A stretch of DNA of 34,263 bases from Egibacteraceae bacterium (lineage in GTDB: Bacteria > Actinomycetota > Nitriliruptoria > Euzebyales > Egibacteraceae), in NCBI GenBank assembly GCA_040905805.1, contig JBBDQS010000074.1, forward strand, positions 1 through 34,263, written 5' to 3'. A model generated the notes under the pieces. The model was not told where the DNA came from. It saw only the letters and a list, made by a program, of their open reading frames with translations, and ran no database searches. Positions 1 to 8,353 of the stretch are shown here, piece after piece. Position 1 is the first letter of the stretch. Each line of letters opens with the position of its first letter. A program made the position numbers and the translations under genes.

Positions 1-395
1 CCGAGGCGCCGTGGGGGCCGGTACATCCTGATCGGTTCCAGTCGCACATCGGTCATCCGTATGGCTCCGACCAGCCATGGACATGGGGAACACCGAAGCT
101 GACGGAGCGCGGCGTCGACTCCATCACCCAGCAAGACGTCATCCGCGTTGGCGAACAGCAGGACGTCACCCGTTGCGACTCGTGCACCGTGGTTCATCGC
201 CGTATAGATGGAGGAGCCTGCCAGCAGTTCGAACCTGGCACCGGCCTCGAGTACGCAGGCCTTGGTGGCATCTGTCGAGCCGCCGTCAACCACGATGTGC
301 TCCAGCACCGACGAGCAATCAGCGACTGCCGATAGGCAGTCAGCGATGTACTCACCGGCGTCGAGCGTTGGCGTGATGACAGAGATGGTGGTCAT
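1..395 (-). CDS. Family 2 glycosyltransferase, truncated by window edge
   Basis: This gene reads leftward and runs off the window, so only about 131 N-terminal residues are visible. The protein opens MTTISVITPTLDAGEYI, followed by HIVVDGGSTDAT, MNHGARVATGDVLLFANADD and then WLVGAIRM. These are the GT2 (GT-A fold) hallmarks: the nucleotide-binding ITPT strand, the VDGGSTD loop and a DD-type metal motif (ANADD). Such enzymes move a sugar from a nucleotide donor to a lipid-linked or polysaccharide acceptor on the cytoplasmic face of the membrane; the sugar cannot be told. The ATG at 395 has a GAGG Shine-Dalgarno 8–9 nt upstream that overlaps the TGA of the preceding gene, whose stop is 9 nt away, so the two are probably translated from one mRNA. 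Confidence 0.85.
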   Translation of the reverse strand, partial: MTTISVITPTLDAGEYIADCLSAVADCSSVLEHIVVDGGSTDATKACVLEAGARFELLAGSSIYTAMNHGARVATGDVLLFANADDVLLGDGVDAALRQLRCSPCPWLVGAIRMTDVRLEPIRMYRPPRRL

Positions 396-404
396 GCTGT
401 GGCC

Positions 405-1781
405 TCAGCTTCCACCGGCCGCTCCGGCCTTGCTTTCGGCGACGAGTGCCGCAAGCGTCCACACCCCAACCGCCACGAGCACCATCACGGCGACCATGGC
501 CGGACCGGCGATCTGCATGGCGTGCCAGACCTTGACGTTCGCCCAGGCGCTGCGCTCGACGTAGTCGACCGTGTTGTGGACGGCGCCGAGGCCCTGGATC
601 ACGATGGACAGCATGACCAGCGCGGAGAAGATGCGCCGGCGCGAGGAGGTGCGCGCCGTCCACTCCCGATACGCGAGCAGCAGCAACGGCGCGGCCATCA
701 TGAGCAGCTCGATCGACAGCCGGTAGGAGAAGAAGTTGTTGCCGCCGGAGAAGTAGTTGATCCGCAGCTGCACGAGCATGTAGACGAGTCCACCCACGGC
801 GCAGGAGCGCACCCAGGGGGGAGCCACGCGCCACGCCGATCGCAGGCCGGGGAGAAGCGCCAGCAGGAACGGCGACATGACCAGGAACCCGCGATCGGGG
901 GACACCAAGGTGCCGGCGATGCCCTCGCCGTAGTCCCACCACGGCCGGCCGGCGAGATTGCTCGTGACGTAGCTGTCGTAGCCGCCGGCGAGTGATACCT
1001 CACCGAAGATGGCGACGTTGTAATACAGGAGCGCGCACAGTCCGAGCAGGGCAGGCACGCCGATGAGGGCGACGGGGCGCCAAGACCGGGCGCTGATCCC
1101 TGCCCACACGCCTGCCACAGCGGAGATGACGGCCAGGTGCGGTCGGGTGAAGACGGCGAGTCCAAAGCCGATGCCGGAGCGCACATAGTGCTCCCTGGCC
1201 AGGGCCAGCATCGCCGCGGCGAGCCACAGCTGGTTGGGTCCATGCGCCCACAGGGCGTCGGCGGACACCGACCAGGTGGAGGTTGCCAGGCCCGCGATGA
1301 GAGCCGCCGCCATGGCCGTCGAGGGCCGGACAAGGCGGCGAAAGACGAGGTGGAGCAGCGTCATGGCCCCGGCGGCAGCCATGACCGCGGCGAGTGTCGC
1401 GGGGACGAGGCTCGGGACCTCGGGATCCGTGCCGACCAGCCAGTAGAACGGGACGGCGAAGAAGATGACCCCAGGTGTGCGGTTGCTCACCACGCGCTCG
1501 CCGTTGTCCACGAACCACAACAGCCTGCCTTCGAACGCGTCGAGGGTCAGGTTGCCGTGGGTCACCAACTGCCAGGCGGGGACCCCCGCTGCCACCGGGT
1601 CCGGGCTCACGCCCCAGGTGTAGGTGGCGGTGGCCAGATACACGAGGCAGAGGAACAGGAAGACGAAGGTCGCCGACAGGGCAGCCGGGTAGCCGTCGAT
1701 GCGCTCGGGCAGCCCCGCCAGGGCAGCGGGCAGCCGGGCACGGGCTGCGCGCAGGTTTCGGGGTACGGACGACACGTTCAC
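405..1781 (-). CDS. Polytopic membrane protein, possibly GT-C-like
   Basis: A 458-residue integral membrane protein with roughly ten hydrophobic segments. The first (about residues 33–55 from this start) is followed by an extracytoplasmic-looking loop with SNRTPGVIFFAVPFYWLVG. Size, topology and partner suggest a GT-C-type lipid-linked sugar transferase or other envelope glycan protein, but no catalytic motif is certain. I chose GTG at 1781 because CCGAGG lies about 9 nt upstream. A longer reading from 1859 would add 26 basic residues and run almost into the divergent pgsA start. It is transcribed divergently from the PI-mannoside genes and just ahead of a GT2 gene, which supports a surface glycan role by context only. 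Confidence 0.7.
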   Translation of the reverse strand: MNVSSVPRNLRAARARLPAALAGLPERIDGYPAALSATFVFLFLCLVYLATATYTWGVSPDPVAAGVPAWQLVTHGNLTLDAFEGRLLWFVDNGERVVSNRTPGVIFFAVPFYWLVGTDPEVPSLVPATLAAVMAAAGAMTLLHLVFRRLVRPSTAMAAALIAGLATSTWSVSADALWAHGPNQLWLAAAMLALAREHYVRSGIGFGLAVFTRPHLAVISAVAGVWAGISARSWRPVALIGVPALLGLCALLYYNVAIFGEVSLAGGYDSYVTSNLAGRPWWDYGEGIAGTLVSPDRGFLVMSPFLLALLPGLRSAWRVAPPWVRSCAVGGLVYMLVQLRINYFSGGNNFFSYRLSIELLMMAAPLLLLAYREWTARTSSRRRIFSALVMLSIVIQGLGAVHNTVDYVERSAWANVKVWHAMQIAGPAMVAVMVLVAVGVWTLAALVAESKAGAAGGS

Positions 1782-1850
1782 CAGTATCAACCTCGGACGA
1801 CGACCACCTCTGCTTGATCGTCGCGTCACGGGCCGGGCACCCTGATCGCA

Positions 1851-1856
1851 TAGCCT
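1851..1856 (+). promoter_or_regulatory. Probable -10 box of pgsA (leaderless)
   Basis: TAGCCT fits the actinobacterial TANNNT consensus and ends 8 nt before the pgsA ATG at 1865, so transcription would begin at or within a base or two of the start codon. No Shine-Dalgarno precedes this ATG. I see no good -35 at normal spacing. Confidence 0.55.
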
Positions 1857-1864
1857 CAAGCGCT

Positions 1865-2455
1865 ATGGCCCTGAACGCGTACGCGCGCGCCGCCACCGAC
1901 CGGGTGCTCACCCCGGTGGGTCGGGCGATGGCGCGCCTGGGCTTCACCGCCAACGGCATGACCGCCTCCGGCGTGGTGCTGACGGTCGCCGGCGTGGTCG
2001 TGGTCCTGTTGGGCCAGCACGTGATCGGCGCCTGGGTGCTCGCGTTCGCGACCGCCACCGACGCCTTCGACGGCATCGTCGCCCGGGAGCGGGGCACCGC
2101 GGGCCCGTTCGGCGCCTTCCTGGACAGCCTGGCCGACCGCATCGGTGAGGCGCTCATCTTCGGCACCGTCGCCTGGCTCGTGCGCGACGACCCGCTGCTG
2201 TTCGGTCTGGCGATCTTCGTTCTGGGCGGGTCCCAGGTCACCAGCTACATCCGCGCCAAGGCCGAGTCGCTCGGCTGGGACGCCACCGTGGGGGTCCTGG
2301 AGCACGCCGAGCGGGTCATCATCATCATCCTGGGCATCGTCTTGTCCCTGCTGGCCCTGGCCCTGTGGGTGCTCGCGGTCGGTGTGGCGATCACGATCGT
2401 GCAGCGGCTGCGGGCCGTCGCCCGCGAGGCCGGGCAGGCCGGGCAGACGCCGTGA
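1865..2455 (+). CDS. pgsA: Phosphatidylinositol phosphate synthase, CDP-alcohol transferase
   Basis: A 196-residue membrane enzyme of the CDP-alcohol phosphatidyltransferase family. The signature D66xxD69-G70xxA73R74-x8-G83xxxD87xxxD91 is complete (DAFDGIVARERG... GAFLDSLADR), giving all metal-binding aspartates. Several hydrophobic helices follow. In actinobacteria this family member joins inositol-1-phosphate to CDP-diacylglycerol to make phosphatidylinositol phosphate, the precursor of PI and the mannosides. The specific assignment over other CDP-alcohol transferases rests on the neighbours: an acyltransferase and a PimA-like mannosyltransferase follow in the order seen in Mycobacterium tuberculosis (Rv2612c–Rv2610c). 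The ATG at 1865 is chosen because it opens the conserved region and has a -10 box just upstream. Confidence 0.9.
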   Translation: MALNAYARAATDRVLTPVGRAMARLGFTANGMTASGVVLTVAGVVVVLLGQHVIGAWVLAFATATDAFDGIVARERGTAGPFGAFLDSLADRIGEALIFGTVAWLVRDDPLLFGLAIFVLGGSQVTSYIRAKAESLGWDATVGVLEHAERVIIIILGIVLSLLALALWVLAVGVAITIVQRLRAVAREAGQAGQTP

Positions 2456-2553
2456 GCGCCCACCGGGGCTCGGGATTGCCCGGCCAGCCTGTGGACCGCA
2501 ATCCGGGCGCGCATCAGCGCATTCCCCCCGACCCTCGACCGGAGAGCCTGGGC

Positions 2554-3522
2554 ATGCGGGTCAACGCCGCGCTATGGGACCTGGCCTGGGAGACCGCCCG
2601 CCGGCTGCCCGAGGCGCTGGCGCATGCGCTGGCTGCGGTGCTGGCCACCGTGGCCTTCTGGGTGGCCGCTCCGGTGCGGCGGCGCCTGACCGCCAACCTC
2701 GCGCGGGTCGTGGAGCCCTCGGTGCTGGACCGGACCGTGCGAGCGGCCTTTCGCTCCTACGCCCGCTACTGGATCGAGGCGTTCCGCGCAGCTGACCTCG
2801 ACCCCGACGACCTGGACCGACGCACCACCACCGGGGGCTTCGCCCACCTCGACGAGGTCCTGGAGCGCGGGCGGGGCGCGATCATCCTGCTGGCCCACCA
2901 TGGCTCCTGGGACGTCTCCGCACAGTGGGGCGAGTCCCACGGGTACCACATGGCCGCCGTCGCCGAGGTGGTCCGCCCCCGTGCGCTGTTCGAGAAGTTC
3001 GTGCGCCTGCGGGAGGCGGTGGGCCTTGAGGTGGTGCCGCTGCGCCGGGGTGGCGACGTGCTCGGGCGGCTGGAGGAGGTGCTCGCCGAGAACCACCTGG
3101 TGGGCCTGCTCGCCGAGCGCGACCTCAGCGGCCGGGGACCGGTCGTGCGGTTCTTCGGCGAGGATGCGCGCATCCCGCCGGGTCCGGTGGTGCTGTCGCA
3201 ACGCACCGGCGCGGCGATCGTGCCCTCGACCATGCTCCAGCGGCCCGGCCGGCGCTGGCACATCGAGGTCCTGCCCCCCGTGGACGCGGCCCACCTGGAC
3301 GTCGACGAGGCCGCACAGCAGGTGGCCTGCGCGCTGGAGACGCTGATCCGGCTCGCACCCGAGCAGTGGCACGCCGTCCAACCAGTGTGGCTGGCTGATG
3401 TCCCCCCCCACCGCAGAGGCGACTGGACGCCCCGAGCGGGCAACCGCCACGCACCCGCGGACGGCAACCAGGCCGGACCCGGCGGCGGGGCCGCGGCCGG
3501 CCCGCGGGAGCAGGCGGGATGA
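2554..3522 (+). CDS. patA: PIM acyltransferase (LpxL/HtrB-type fold)
   Basis: A 322-residue member of the lysophospholipid/lipid A acyltransferase family. The catalytic HxxxxD box is present as H115HGSWD120, and a later conserved block LLAERDLSGRGPVVRFFG includes the family glutamate. By context it is the PatA-like enzyme that acylates the mannose of phosphatidylinositol mannoside on the inner face of the membrane. The ATG at 2554 has GGAGAG 9 nt upstream. A GTG at 2452 that overlaps the pgsA stop would add 34 proline-rich residues unlike the family and is the alternative start. The C-terminal 40 residues are Gly/Ala/Pro-rich and likely disordered. Its stop overlaps pimA by four bases. Confidence 0.88.
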   Translation: MRVNAALWDLAWETARRLPEALAHALAAVLATVAFWVAAPVRRRLTANLARVVEPSVLDRTVRAAFRSYARYWIEAFRAADLDPDDLDRRTTTGGFAHLDEVLERGRGAIILLAHHGSWDVSAQWGESHGYHMAAVAEVVRPRALFEKFVRLREAVGLEVVPLRRGGDVLGRLEEVLAENHLVGLLAERDLSGRGPVVRFFGEDARIPPGPVVLSQRTGAAIVPSTMLQRPGRRWHIEVLPPVDAAHLDVDEAAQQVACALETLIRLAPEQWHAVQPVWLADVPPHRRGDWTPRAGNRHAPADGNQAGPGGGAAAGPREQAG

Positions 3523-4643
3523 AGGTCGCGTTGGTGTGCCCCTACGACTGGGTATGTCACGGCGGGGTGCGGGCCCATGTCGAGAGCCTTGCCGCACACC
3601 TGACCGACCGCCATGACGTGCGCATCTTCGCCCCCGCCTCGGGTCCCCTCGACCAGGCGGGCGTGGGGCCCCTGGTGACCCCACTGGGCCGCCCGATCCC
3701 GGTGCGCTTCAACCGGTCGGTGGCGCCGCTGTCACCGTCGCCGTTGGCGGCCCGCCGGACCGTGCGGGCCCTGCGAGCCTTCGACCCCGACGTCGTCCAC
3801 GTCCACGAGCCGCTGGTGCCGGTCGTATCGGCCGCCGCCGCCGCGTTCGGTCCGCGTCCCGTCGTGGGCACCTTCCACGCCTGGTCCACCGCGGACCGGC
3901 TGTACCGGATGGCCGCGCCCGTGGCGCGCCAGCTGGCCCGGCGCCTGGCGGTGCGGGTGGCGGTCTCCCATTCCGCACAGACCTACGCGGGCGAGGCCCT
4001 GGGCCTGCCCCTCGGCTCGTTCCAGGTCGTGCCGAACGGCGTCGATGTCGCGCGCTACGCCGACGCCGAGCCGCTGCCCGACCTCGTGGACCCTGAACGG
4101 CCGCTCCTGCTCTTCGTGGGCCGTCTGGAGCCCCGCAAGGGCCTGGACGTCGCCATCCGCGCCTTCCTGCGGTTGCGCGCCTCCCATCCGTCGGTGCGGC
4201 TCTGCGTGGTGGGTGAGGGCCCGGAGCGGCGCCGGTGCCAGGAGATGGTCCCGGGGTCCCTGCGTCCCGACGTGCTGTTCGTCGGTGCCGTGGACGAGGC
4301 CCAGAAGCCCCGCTACCACGCCAGCGCCGACGTGTTCGTCGCCCCGAACCTGGGCGGTGAGTCCTTCGGGATCGTCCTGCTGGAGGCCATGTCAGCCGGT
4401 CTCCCGGTGGTCGCCAGCAACATCCCGGGCTTCCGCGGGGTGGTCAAGGACGCCCGGCAGGGACGGCTGGTGCCACCAGGTGACGCGCTGGCCCTGGCGG
4501 ACGCGCTCGGGACCCTGCTCGCCAACCCCCGCCTGCGAGCCGCCATGACCGCGGAGGGGCGACGCAGCACGGGCCGCTACGACTGGAAGGTCGTCGGCGC
4601 CGAAGTCGAGGAGGTCTACCGCCAGGCCCTGTCGGAGGCGTAG
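3519..4643 (+). CDS. pimA: Phosphatidyl-myo-inositol mannosyltransferase (GT4)
   Basis: A 374-residue GT-B glycosyltransferase of family GT4. The N-terminal acceptor domain begins MKVALVCPYDWVCHGGVRAH with the GGV loop (residues 15–17) and has GTFHAW with His120. The C-terminal donor domain has FVGRLEPRKG (Arg202, Lys207) and the EX7E motif E281SFGIVLLE289. In actinobacteria PimA moves mannose from GDP-mannose to the 2-OH of phosphatidylinositol, starting PIM synthesis at the cytoplasmic face of the membrane. The ATGA overlap with the acyltransferase gene indicates translational coupling. Its TAG stop also forms the first half of the probable -10 box of the next gene. Confidence 0.92.
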   Translation: MKVALVCPYDWVCHGGVRAHVESLAAHLTDRHDVRIFAPASGPLDQAGVGPLVTPLGRPIPVRFNRSVAPLSPSPLAARRTVRALRAFDPDVVHVHEPLVPVVSAAAAAFGPRPVVGTFHAWSTADRLYRMAAPVARQLARRLAVRVAVSHSAQTYAGEALGLPLGSFQVVPNGVDVARYADAEPLPDLVDPERPLLLFVGRLEPRKGLDVAIRAFLRLRASHPSVRLCVVGEGPERRRCQEMVPGSLRPDVLFVGAVDEAQKPRYHASADVFVAPNLGGESFGIVLLEAMSAGLPVVASNIPGFRGVVKDARQGRLVPPGDALALADALGTLLANPRLRAAMTAEGRRSTGRYDWKVVGAEVEEVYRQALSEA

Positions 4644-4646
4644 ACT
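4641..4646 (+). promoter_or_regulatory. Probable -10 box of lemA, shared with pimA stop
   Basis: TAGACT ends exactly 7 nt before the lemA ATG at 4654, which predicts a leaderless transcript. The first three bases are the pimA stop codon. There is no Shine-Dalgarno in the 10 nt between the genes. The -35 region has no clear consensus. Confidence 0.55.
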
Positions 4647-4653
4647 CGGCGCC

Positions 4654-5205
4654 ATGATTCCCACGCTCATCGTCATCGGGATCGGTGTCCTCCTCGTCGG
4701 AGGCTTCGTCCTCATCTACAACGGGCTCGTTGCGCTGCGCAACGCGGTCCAGAACGCCTGGGCGAGCATCGACGTGCAGCTGAAGCGCCGCTACGACCTC
4801 ATCCCCAACCTCGTGGAGACGGTCAAGGGCTACGCCAGCCACGAGCGGGAGACATTCGAGGCGGTCACCAACGCCCGTGCCAACGCGATGGCGGCCGACA
4901 ACCCCGCGGATCAGGCCAAGGCGGAGAACGACCTCAGCCAGGCGCTGTTCAACCTGCGCGCCGTCGCCGAGGCGTACCCCGACCTGAAGGCCAACCAGAA
5001 CTTCCAGCAGCTCCAGGAAGAGCTGACGAGCACGGAGGACCGCATCGCCTTCGCCCGCCAGGGCTACAACGACGCAGTGCGGCGGTACGACACCCGGCGG
5101 CAGTCGATCCCCTACAACATCGTCGCGGGACTCGGCAGCTTCGAACCCTACGAGTACTTCGAGGCCGACACCGACAGCCGCAGCCCGGTCGAGGTCCAGT
5201 TCTAG
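4654..5205 (+). CDS. lemA: LemA family protein
   Basis: A 183-residue LemA-family protein. Residues about 3–25 (TLIVIGIGVLLVGGFVLIYN) form one membrane anchor, and the rest is a long helical bundle. Conserved blocks are RNAVQNAWASIDVQLKRRYD, LIPNLVETVKGYASHERETF, ANQNFQQLQEELTSTEDRI and ARQGYNDAVRRYDT, ending in a C-terminal FEAD-type segment. The biochemical role of the family is not established; it is often encoded beside membrane metalloproteases or TPM proteins, which are absent here. The length is typical. It sits between the PI-mannoside genes and a DUF3048 gene, with its own predicted leaderless promoter. Confidence 0.93.
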   Translation: MIPTLIVIGIGVLLVGGFVLIYNGLVALRNAVQNAWASIDVQLKRRYDLIPNLVETVKGYASHERETFEAVTNARANAMAADNPADQAKAENDLSQALFNLRAVAEAYPDLKANQNFQQLQEELTSTEDRIAFARQGYNDAVRRYDTRRQSIPYNIVAGLGSFEPYEYFEADTDSRSPVEVQF

Positions 5206-5219
5206 ATCCCAGCGTCCCC

Positions 5220-6275
5220 GTGCGCCGTGTGCTGCTCGCAGTGGCGACACTTCTCGCTGTCGCCGGCGGGATCGCCGTCGTCGTCCTCACCAGCGGGGGT
5301 GAGGACCCAGCGGTGCCGCCCGACCCTGACCCGACTGCGGAGCCAGAGCCCGAGCCCGAGCCGGAGGCCGAGCCGATCATCGCGCCGCTGACGGGTGAGG
5401 CCGTCCAAGACCCGGCTGTGCCCGGCCGCTCCGTGGTGGCCCTGAAGGTCGACAACGCACCGCAGGCCAGGCCCCAGGTCGGCTTGGAGGATGCCGACAT
5501 CCTGTTCACCGAGCTGGTCGAGGGCGGGACGACCCGGTTCATCGGGCTGTACCACAGCGCCATGGCCGAGGGTGCCGGCCCGGTGCGCTCCGGCCGCGAC
5601 GTGGACGCCCAGGTGCTGCCGCCCTTCTCACCGGTCTTCGGGATCTCCGGTGCGGCCCCAGGGACGTACGAGGCCCTGCGCGGCGCCGGGCTGCTCGTCT
5701 ACGAGGAAGGCCAGGCCGGCGCGTTCACCCGCGACCCCAACCGTGTCTCGCCGCACGACCTCATGGCCTCCACGTCCGCGCTGGCGAACGCTTCCGGTGA
5801 TCTGCCTCCCGCGGCGGAGCCCTGGCCGTTCGATCCCGCGCCACCCGCCGGGGGTGAGCCGGCGACGGGGGTTGAGCTGATCTACAGCGCCTTCTACGCC
5901 GCTGCCTGGAACTGGGATGCGAGCGTCGACACCTGGCGGCGCAGCCAGGAGGGCGGACCCCATGTCGATGCCGACGAGGAGCAGCTGACGGCCGACACCA
6001 TCGTCGTGGCACGCGTGACGACCTCCAACGGCCCCGGTGTCGACGTCGGCGGCAACCCCGTCCCCGAGGTCAACGCCGTGGGCGAGGGGGAGGCGACGAT
6101 CCTGCGCGACGGGCGCAGCTACCCCGCGCGCTGGCGCAAGCCGGACGCCACCAGCCAGTTCGAGTGGCTGACCCCGGAGGGCCAGGTGCTGCCGCTGCGG
6201 CCCGGCCGGACCTGGGTGGAGCTCGTGCCGGAGGCCGGCAGGGTCAGCGTCGCCACCACCCCCGGCGCGGGGTAG
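5220..6275 (+). CDS. DUF3048 domain-containing exported protein
   Basis: A 351-residue protein with a hydrophobic N-terminal segment (about residues 3–25, [21 protein letters not shown]) that serves as signal or anchor. A Pro/Glu/Asp-rich linker follows (about 30–55), and then the DUF3048 (YerB-like) region: [49 protein letters not shown] and later [24 protein letters not shown]. The function of the family is unknown; it is probably extracytoplasmic. There is no lipobox cysteine. The start is GTG at 5220 with no convincing Shine-Dalgarno; the lemA stop lies 14 nt upstream. Its TAG stop is reused in the pdxS -10 box. Confidence 0.85.
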   Translation: MRRVLLAVATLLAVAGGIAVVVLTSGGEDPAVPPDPDPTAEPEPEPEPEAEPIIAPLTGEAVQDPAVPGRSVVALKVDNAPQARPQVGLEDADILFTELVEGGTTRFIGLYHSAMAEGAGPVRSGRDVDAQVLPPFSPVFGISGAAPGTYEALRGAGLLVYEEGQAGAFTRDPNRVSPHDLMASTSALANASGDLPPAAEPWPFDPAPPAGGEPATGVELIYSAFYAAAWNWDASVDTWRRSQEGGPHVDADEEQLTADTIVVARVTTSNGPGVDVGGNPVPEVNAVGEGEATILRDGRSYPARWRKPDATSQFEWLTPEGQVLPLRPGRTWVELVPEAGRVSVATTPGAG

Positions 6276-6278
6276 GCT
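6273..6278 (+). promoter_or_regulatory. Probable -10 box of pdxS, shared with upstream stop
   Basis: TAGGCT ends 7 nt before the pdxS ATG at 6286, the same geometry as in front of lemA. Its TAG is the stop codon of the DUF3048 gene. A leaderless pdxS transcript is inferred. No clear -35 is visible. Confidence 0.55.
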
Positions 6279-6285
6279 CGACGCT

Positions 6286-7179
6286 ATGAACGACTCCCAG
6301 TCGGGGCAGCCGGCGCACGGCTCCCACACGGTGAAGCGCGGCCTCGCGGAGATGCTCAAGGGCGGGGTCATCATGGACGTCGTGACCGCGGAGCAGGCCC
6401 GCATCGCCGAGGAGGCGGGGGCCGTCGCGGTCATGGCGCTGGAGCGGGTGCCCGCCGACATCCGCGCCGACGGCGGGGTCGCCCGCATGAGCGACCCGTC
6501 GATGATCGACGCGATCATGGCGGCGGTGTCCATCCCCGTCATGGCCAAGGCGCGCATCGGCCACTTCGTCGAGGCCCAGGTCCTGCAGTCGGTCGGCGTC
6601 GACTACGTCGACGAGTCCGAGGTGCTGACCCCCGCCGACGAGGCGCACCACATCGACAAGCACCGCTTCACCGTGCCGTTCGTGTGCGGCGCGACCAACC
6701 TCGGTGAGGCGCTGCGGCGCATCGCCGAGGGCGCGGCGATGATCCGCTCCAAGGGCGAGGCCGGCACCGGCAACGTCGTCGAGGCCGTCCGCCACATGCG
6801 GGCGATCACCGGGGCGATCCGCCGGCTGTCCGCCATGAGCGAGGACGAGCGCTACGCCGAAGCCAAGGAGCTGCGCGCCCCGATCGACCTGGTCGCGCAG
6901 GTGGCCGCGGCCGGGGCGCTGCCGGTGGTGCTGTTCACCGCCGGGGGCATCGCAACGCCAGCCGACGCCGCGCTGATGATGCAGCTCGGCGCCGACGGAG
7001 TGTTCGTCGGCTCGGGCATCTTCAAGTCCGGCGACCCCGCGCGCCGGGCCCGCGCGATCGTTGAGGCCACGACCTACTTCTCCGACGCCGACGTGGTCGC
7101 CAAGGTCAGCCGCGACCTCGGCGAGCCGATGGTCGGGCTCACCGACCCGGGCCAGCGCCTGGCAGACCGCGGCTGGTAG
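6286..7179 (+). CDS. pdxS: Pyridoxal 5'-phosphate synthase, PdxS subunit
   Basis: A 297-residue (beta/alpha)8 PdxS (Pdx1/SNZ) subunit of the ribose-5-phosphate-dependent vitamin B6 pathway. It condenses ribose 5-phosphate, glyceraldehyde 3-phosphate and PdxT-derived ammonia into PLP. Catalytic residues are all present by position: Asp31 (GGVIMDVV), Lys88 (VMAKARIGH) and Lys156 ([10 protein letters not shown]), each about seven residues later than in Bacillus subtilis. The C-terminal [33 protein letters not shown] region, given here only as a block, forms the phosphate site. The glutaminase partner pdxT lies at 8961, separated by two minus-strand genes. Confidence 0.97.
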   Translation: MNDSQSGQPAHGSHTVKRGLAEMLKGGVIMDVVTAEQARIAEEAGAVAVMALERVPADIRADGGVARMSDPSMIDAIMAAVSIPVMAKARIGHFVEAQVLQSVGVDYVDESEVLTPADEAHHIDKHRFTVPFVCGATNLGEALRRIAEGAAMIRSKGEAGTGNVVEAVRHMRAITGAIRRLSAMSEDERYAEAKELRAPIDLVAQVAAAGALPVVLFTAGGIATPADAALMMQLGADGVFVGSGIFKSGDPARRARAIVEATTYFSDADVVAKVSRDLGEPMVGLTDPGQRLADRGW

Positions 7180-7250
7180 CCCCCGCTGGCGGCGGCTCCG
7201 GGGCTGGCTGAGGTCCTGATCACCGCGATCGGCACCGACATCGGCGAGTT

Positions 7251-7328
7251 CGAGTGGACACTTGTCTGGTTGCGCCACCGTCAATATGGTGATTTATCGG
7301 TCTGGCCGACCAGAGAGGTGTCCACTCG
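7251..7328. repeat. 20-bp imperfect inverted repeat with AT-richer loop
   Basis: The left arm (7251–7270) begins CGAGTGGACAC and the right arm (7309–7328) ends GTGTCCACTCG; 18 of 20 positions pair. The 38-nt loop contains TCAATATGGTGATTTATCGG, markedly AT-richer than the surroundings. It lies between the convergent pdxS and AbiEi/DUF559-like genes. It could be a bidirectional terminator, an operator or the ends of a small mobile element. The loop is long for an intrinsic terminator and there is no T tract. The rest of the 177-bp gap holds nothing I recognise. Confidence 0.6.
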
Positions 7329-7356
7329 GCGCATCGCACGGCGCACCGTGGTCGCT

Positions 7357-8283
7357 TCAACAGGGCGACGGGGACGGGACGATCGGGGGAAGCCCGAGTG
7401 CCAGGCGCTGGGCGCGGACCGCGAGGATCCGCCGGCGGGTGGCAACGGGGGTCCGTAGCATCCGCGCGCTGATGCGGAGCGTCTGGATGTCGAGCTCGGC
7501 GAGGGCGAGGTCCCGCTCCCCGTCCCGGAAGCGGTCGACGTCACGCTCGTGGTCCTTGCGCCCGTCGTACTCCAGGCACAGCCGCGCGTCGAGGAACGCG
7601 AAGTCCAGCCGGTAGCGCCGGCCGCCGCAGGTGAACGGGACCTGCGCCTCGGGCAGCGGGTCGCCGGGCTGCCACAGGTAGCGGTACACCCAGCGTTCGC
7701 CCTCACTCTCCAAGTGCAGCAGGCCCGAGGCGATGATCCTGCGCATCTCTGGCGCCCCACGAACGGTGCCGAGCGCCACCGCCCGGTCGGTCAACTCCTC
7801 GAGCGAGGTGCGTCGAGCGCGTCGGGCATCGTCGAAGGCGACGCGGATGACCTTGGCAGAGCGGAGGTGCGCGGCGTCGATGAGCCCTCGGGTGGCGGTA
7901 AGCGCGGGCAGATCCCGGACGGTGGCCTGGTCGACCGGAGCCACCCGCGAGCGCACGACGGTGAAAGGCGCGCCCCGCACGCGGCGATCGGGATCGATGA
8001 TCACGTGGTCATACCCCGACAACCCGAAGCCCTCGAGCCCGTACAGGCCGCACGCCCAGGGGCCGCCGACGCGTGCGCCTGCCCCGCTGCGGTCCAGGGC
8101 GGCCGCGAGCCGCCCGATGTCGTCGGCCCTGGCGTCGGCGACCCGGTAGTGCGCCCGTGACCACCCCACGAGCTGTCCGGCCTCCAGCAACCAGTCGATC
8201 TGCGCGGGGTCATGGCCGAGGTCGAGCAGGCGCCGGCGGGACACGAATCCGGTGGCGTGGACGTCGGGGGGCAGGGCGGCCAT
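7357..8283 (-). CDS. AbiEi-like / DUF559 endonuclease-fold protein
   Basis: A 308-residue protein. The N-terminus (HATGFVSRRRLLDLGHDPAQIDWLLEAG, then LVGWSRAHYRVA) looks like the AbiEi-type winged helix found on many actinobacterial proteins. The C-terminus carries a DUF559/Vsr-like restriction-endonuclease fold: EGERWVYRYL, then RYRLDFAFLDARLCLEYDGRKDH, with candidate catalytic Asp, Glu and Asp. The family is widespread in actinobacteria and has no settled function; DNA cleavage or a toxin–antitoxin link is inference from folds. ATG 8283 fits the domain start; GTG 8307 would add eight residues. It interrupts the pdxS–pdxT pair and its upstream region is full of simple repeats, both consistent with insertion. 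Confidence 0.7.
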   Translation of the reverse strand: MAALPPDVHATGFVSRRRLLDLGHDPAQIDWLLEAGQLVGWSRAHYRVADARADDIGRLAAALDRSGAGARVGGPWACGLYGLEGFGLSGYDHVIIDPDRRVRGAPFTVVRSRVAPVDQATVRDLPALTATRGLIDAAHLRSAKVIRVAFDDARRARRTSLEELTDRAVALGTVRGAPEMRRIIASGLLHLESEGERWVYRYLWQPGDPLPEAQVPFTCGGRRYRLDFAFLDARLCLEYDGRKDHERDVDRFRDGERDLALAELDIQTLRISARMLRTPVATRRRILAVRAQRLALGLPPIVPSPSPC

Positions 8284-8323
8284 GGCCCGCACGATGCCGG
8301 GTCCCACCCGGACGCGGCGGGGG

Positions 8324-8333
8324 TTGGTACCAA
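8324..8333. promoter_or_regulatory. Perfect 10-bp palindrome upstream of DUF559-like gene
   Basis: TTGGTACCAA is a perfect palindrome 41–50 bp upstream of the ATG at 8283 on the coding (minus) strand, between that gene and the poly-G tract. It could be an operator. No function is shown. Confidence 0.3.
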
Positions 8334-8353
8334 GGTTGTGGACAAACGGCGGT

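Noticed and set aside
1000-2241. Long minus-strand frame across the pgsA start
   Set aside because: It overlaps two real genes in another frame, has no family motifs and a composition typical of GC-rich shadow frames.
2572-3684. Long minus-strand frame opposite patA and pimA
   Set aside because: Arg/Gly/His-rich low-complexity product lying opposite two clear enzymes; a GC-skew artefact.
7180-7260. Peptide-like stretch after pdxS (PGLAEVLITAIGTDIGEF) resembling part of an IS110-type transposase
   Set aside because: The similarity is short and from memory only, with no other transposase motif nearby; not enough to call a pseudogene.
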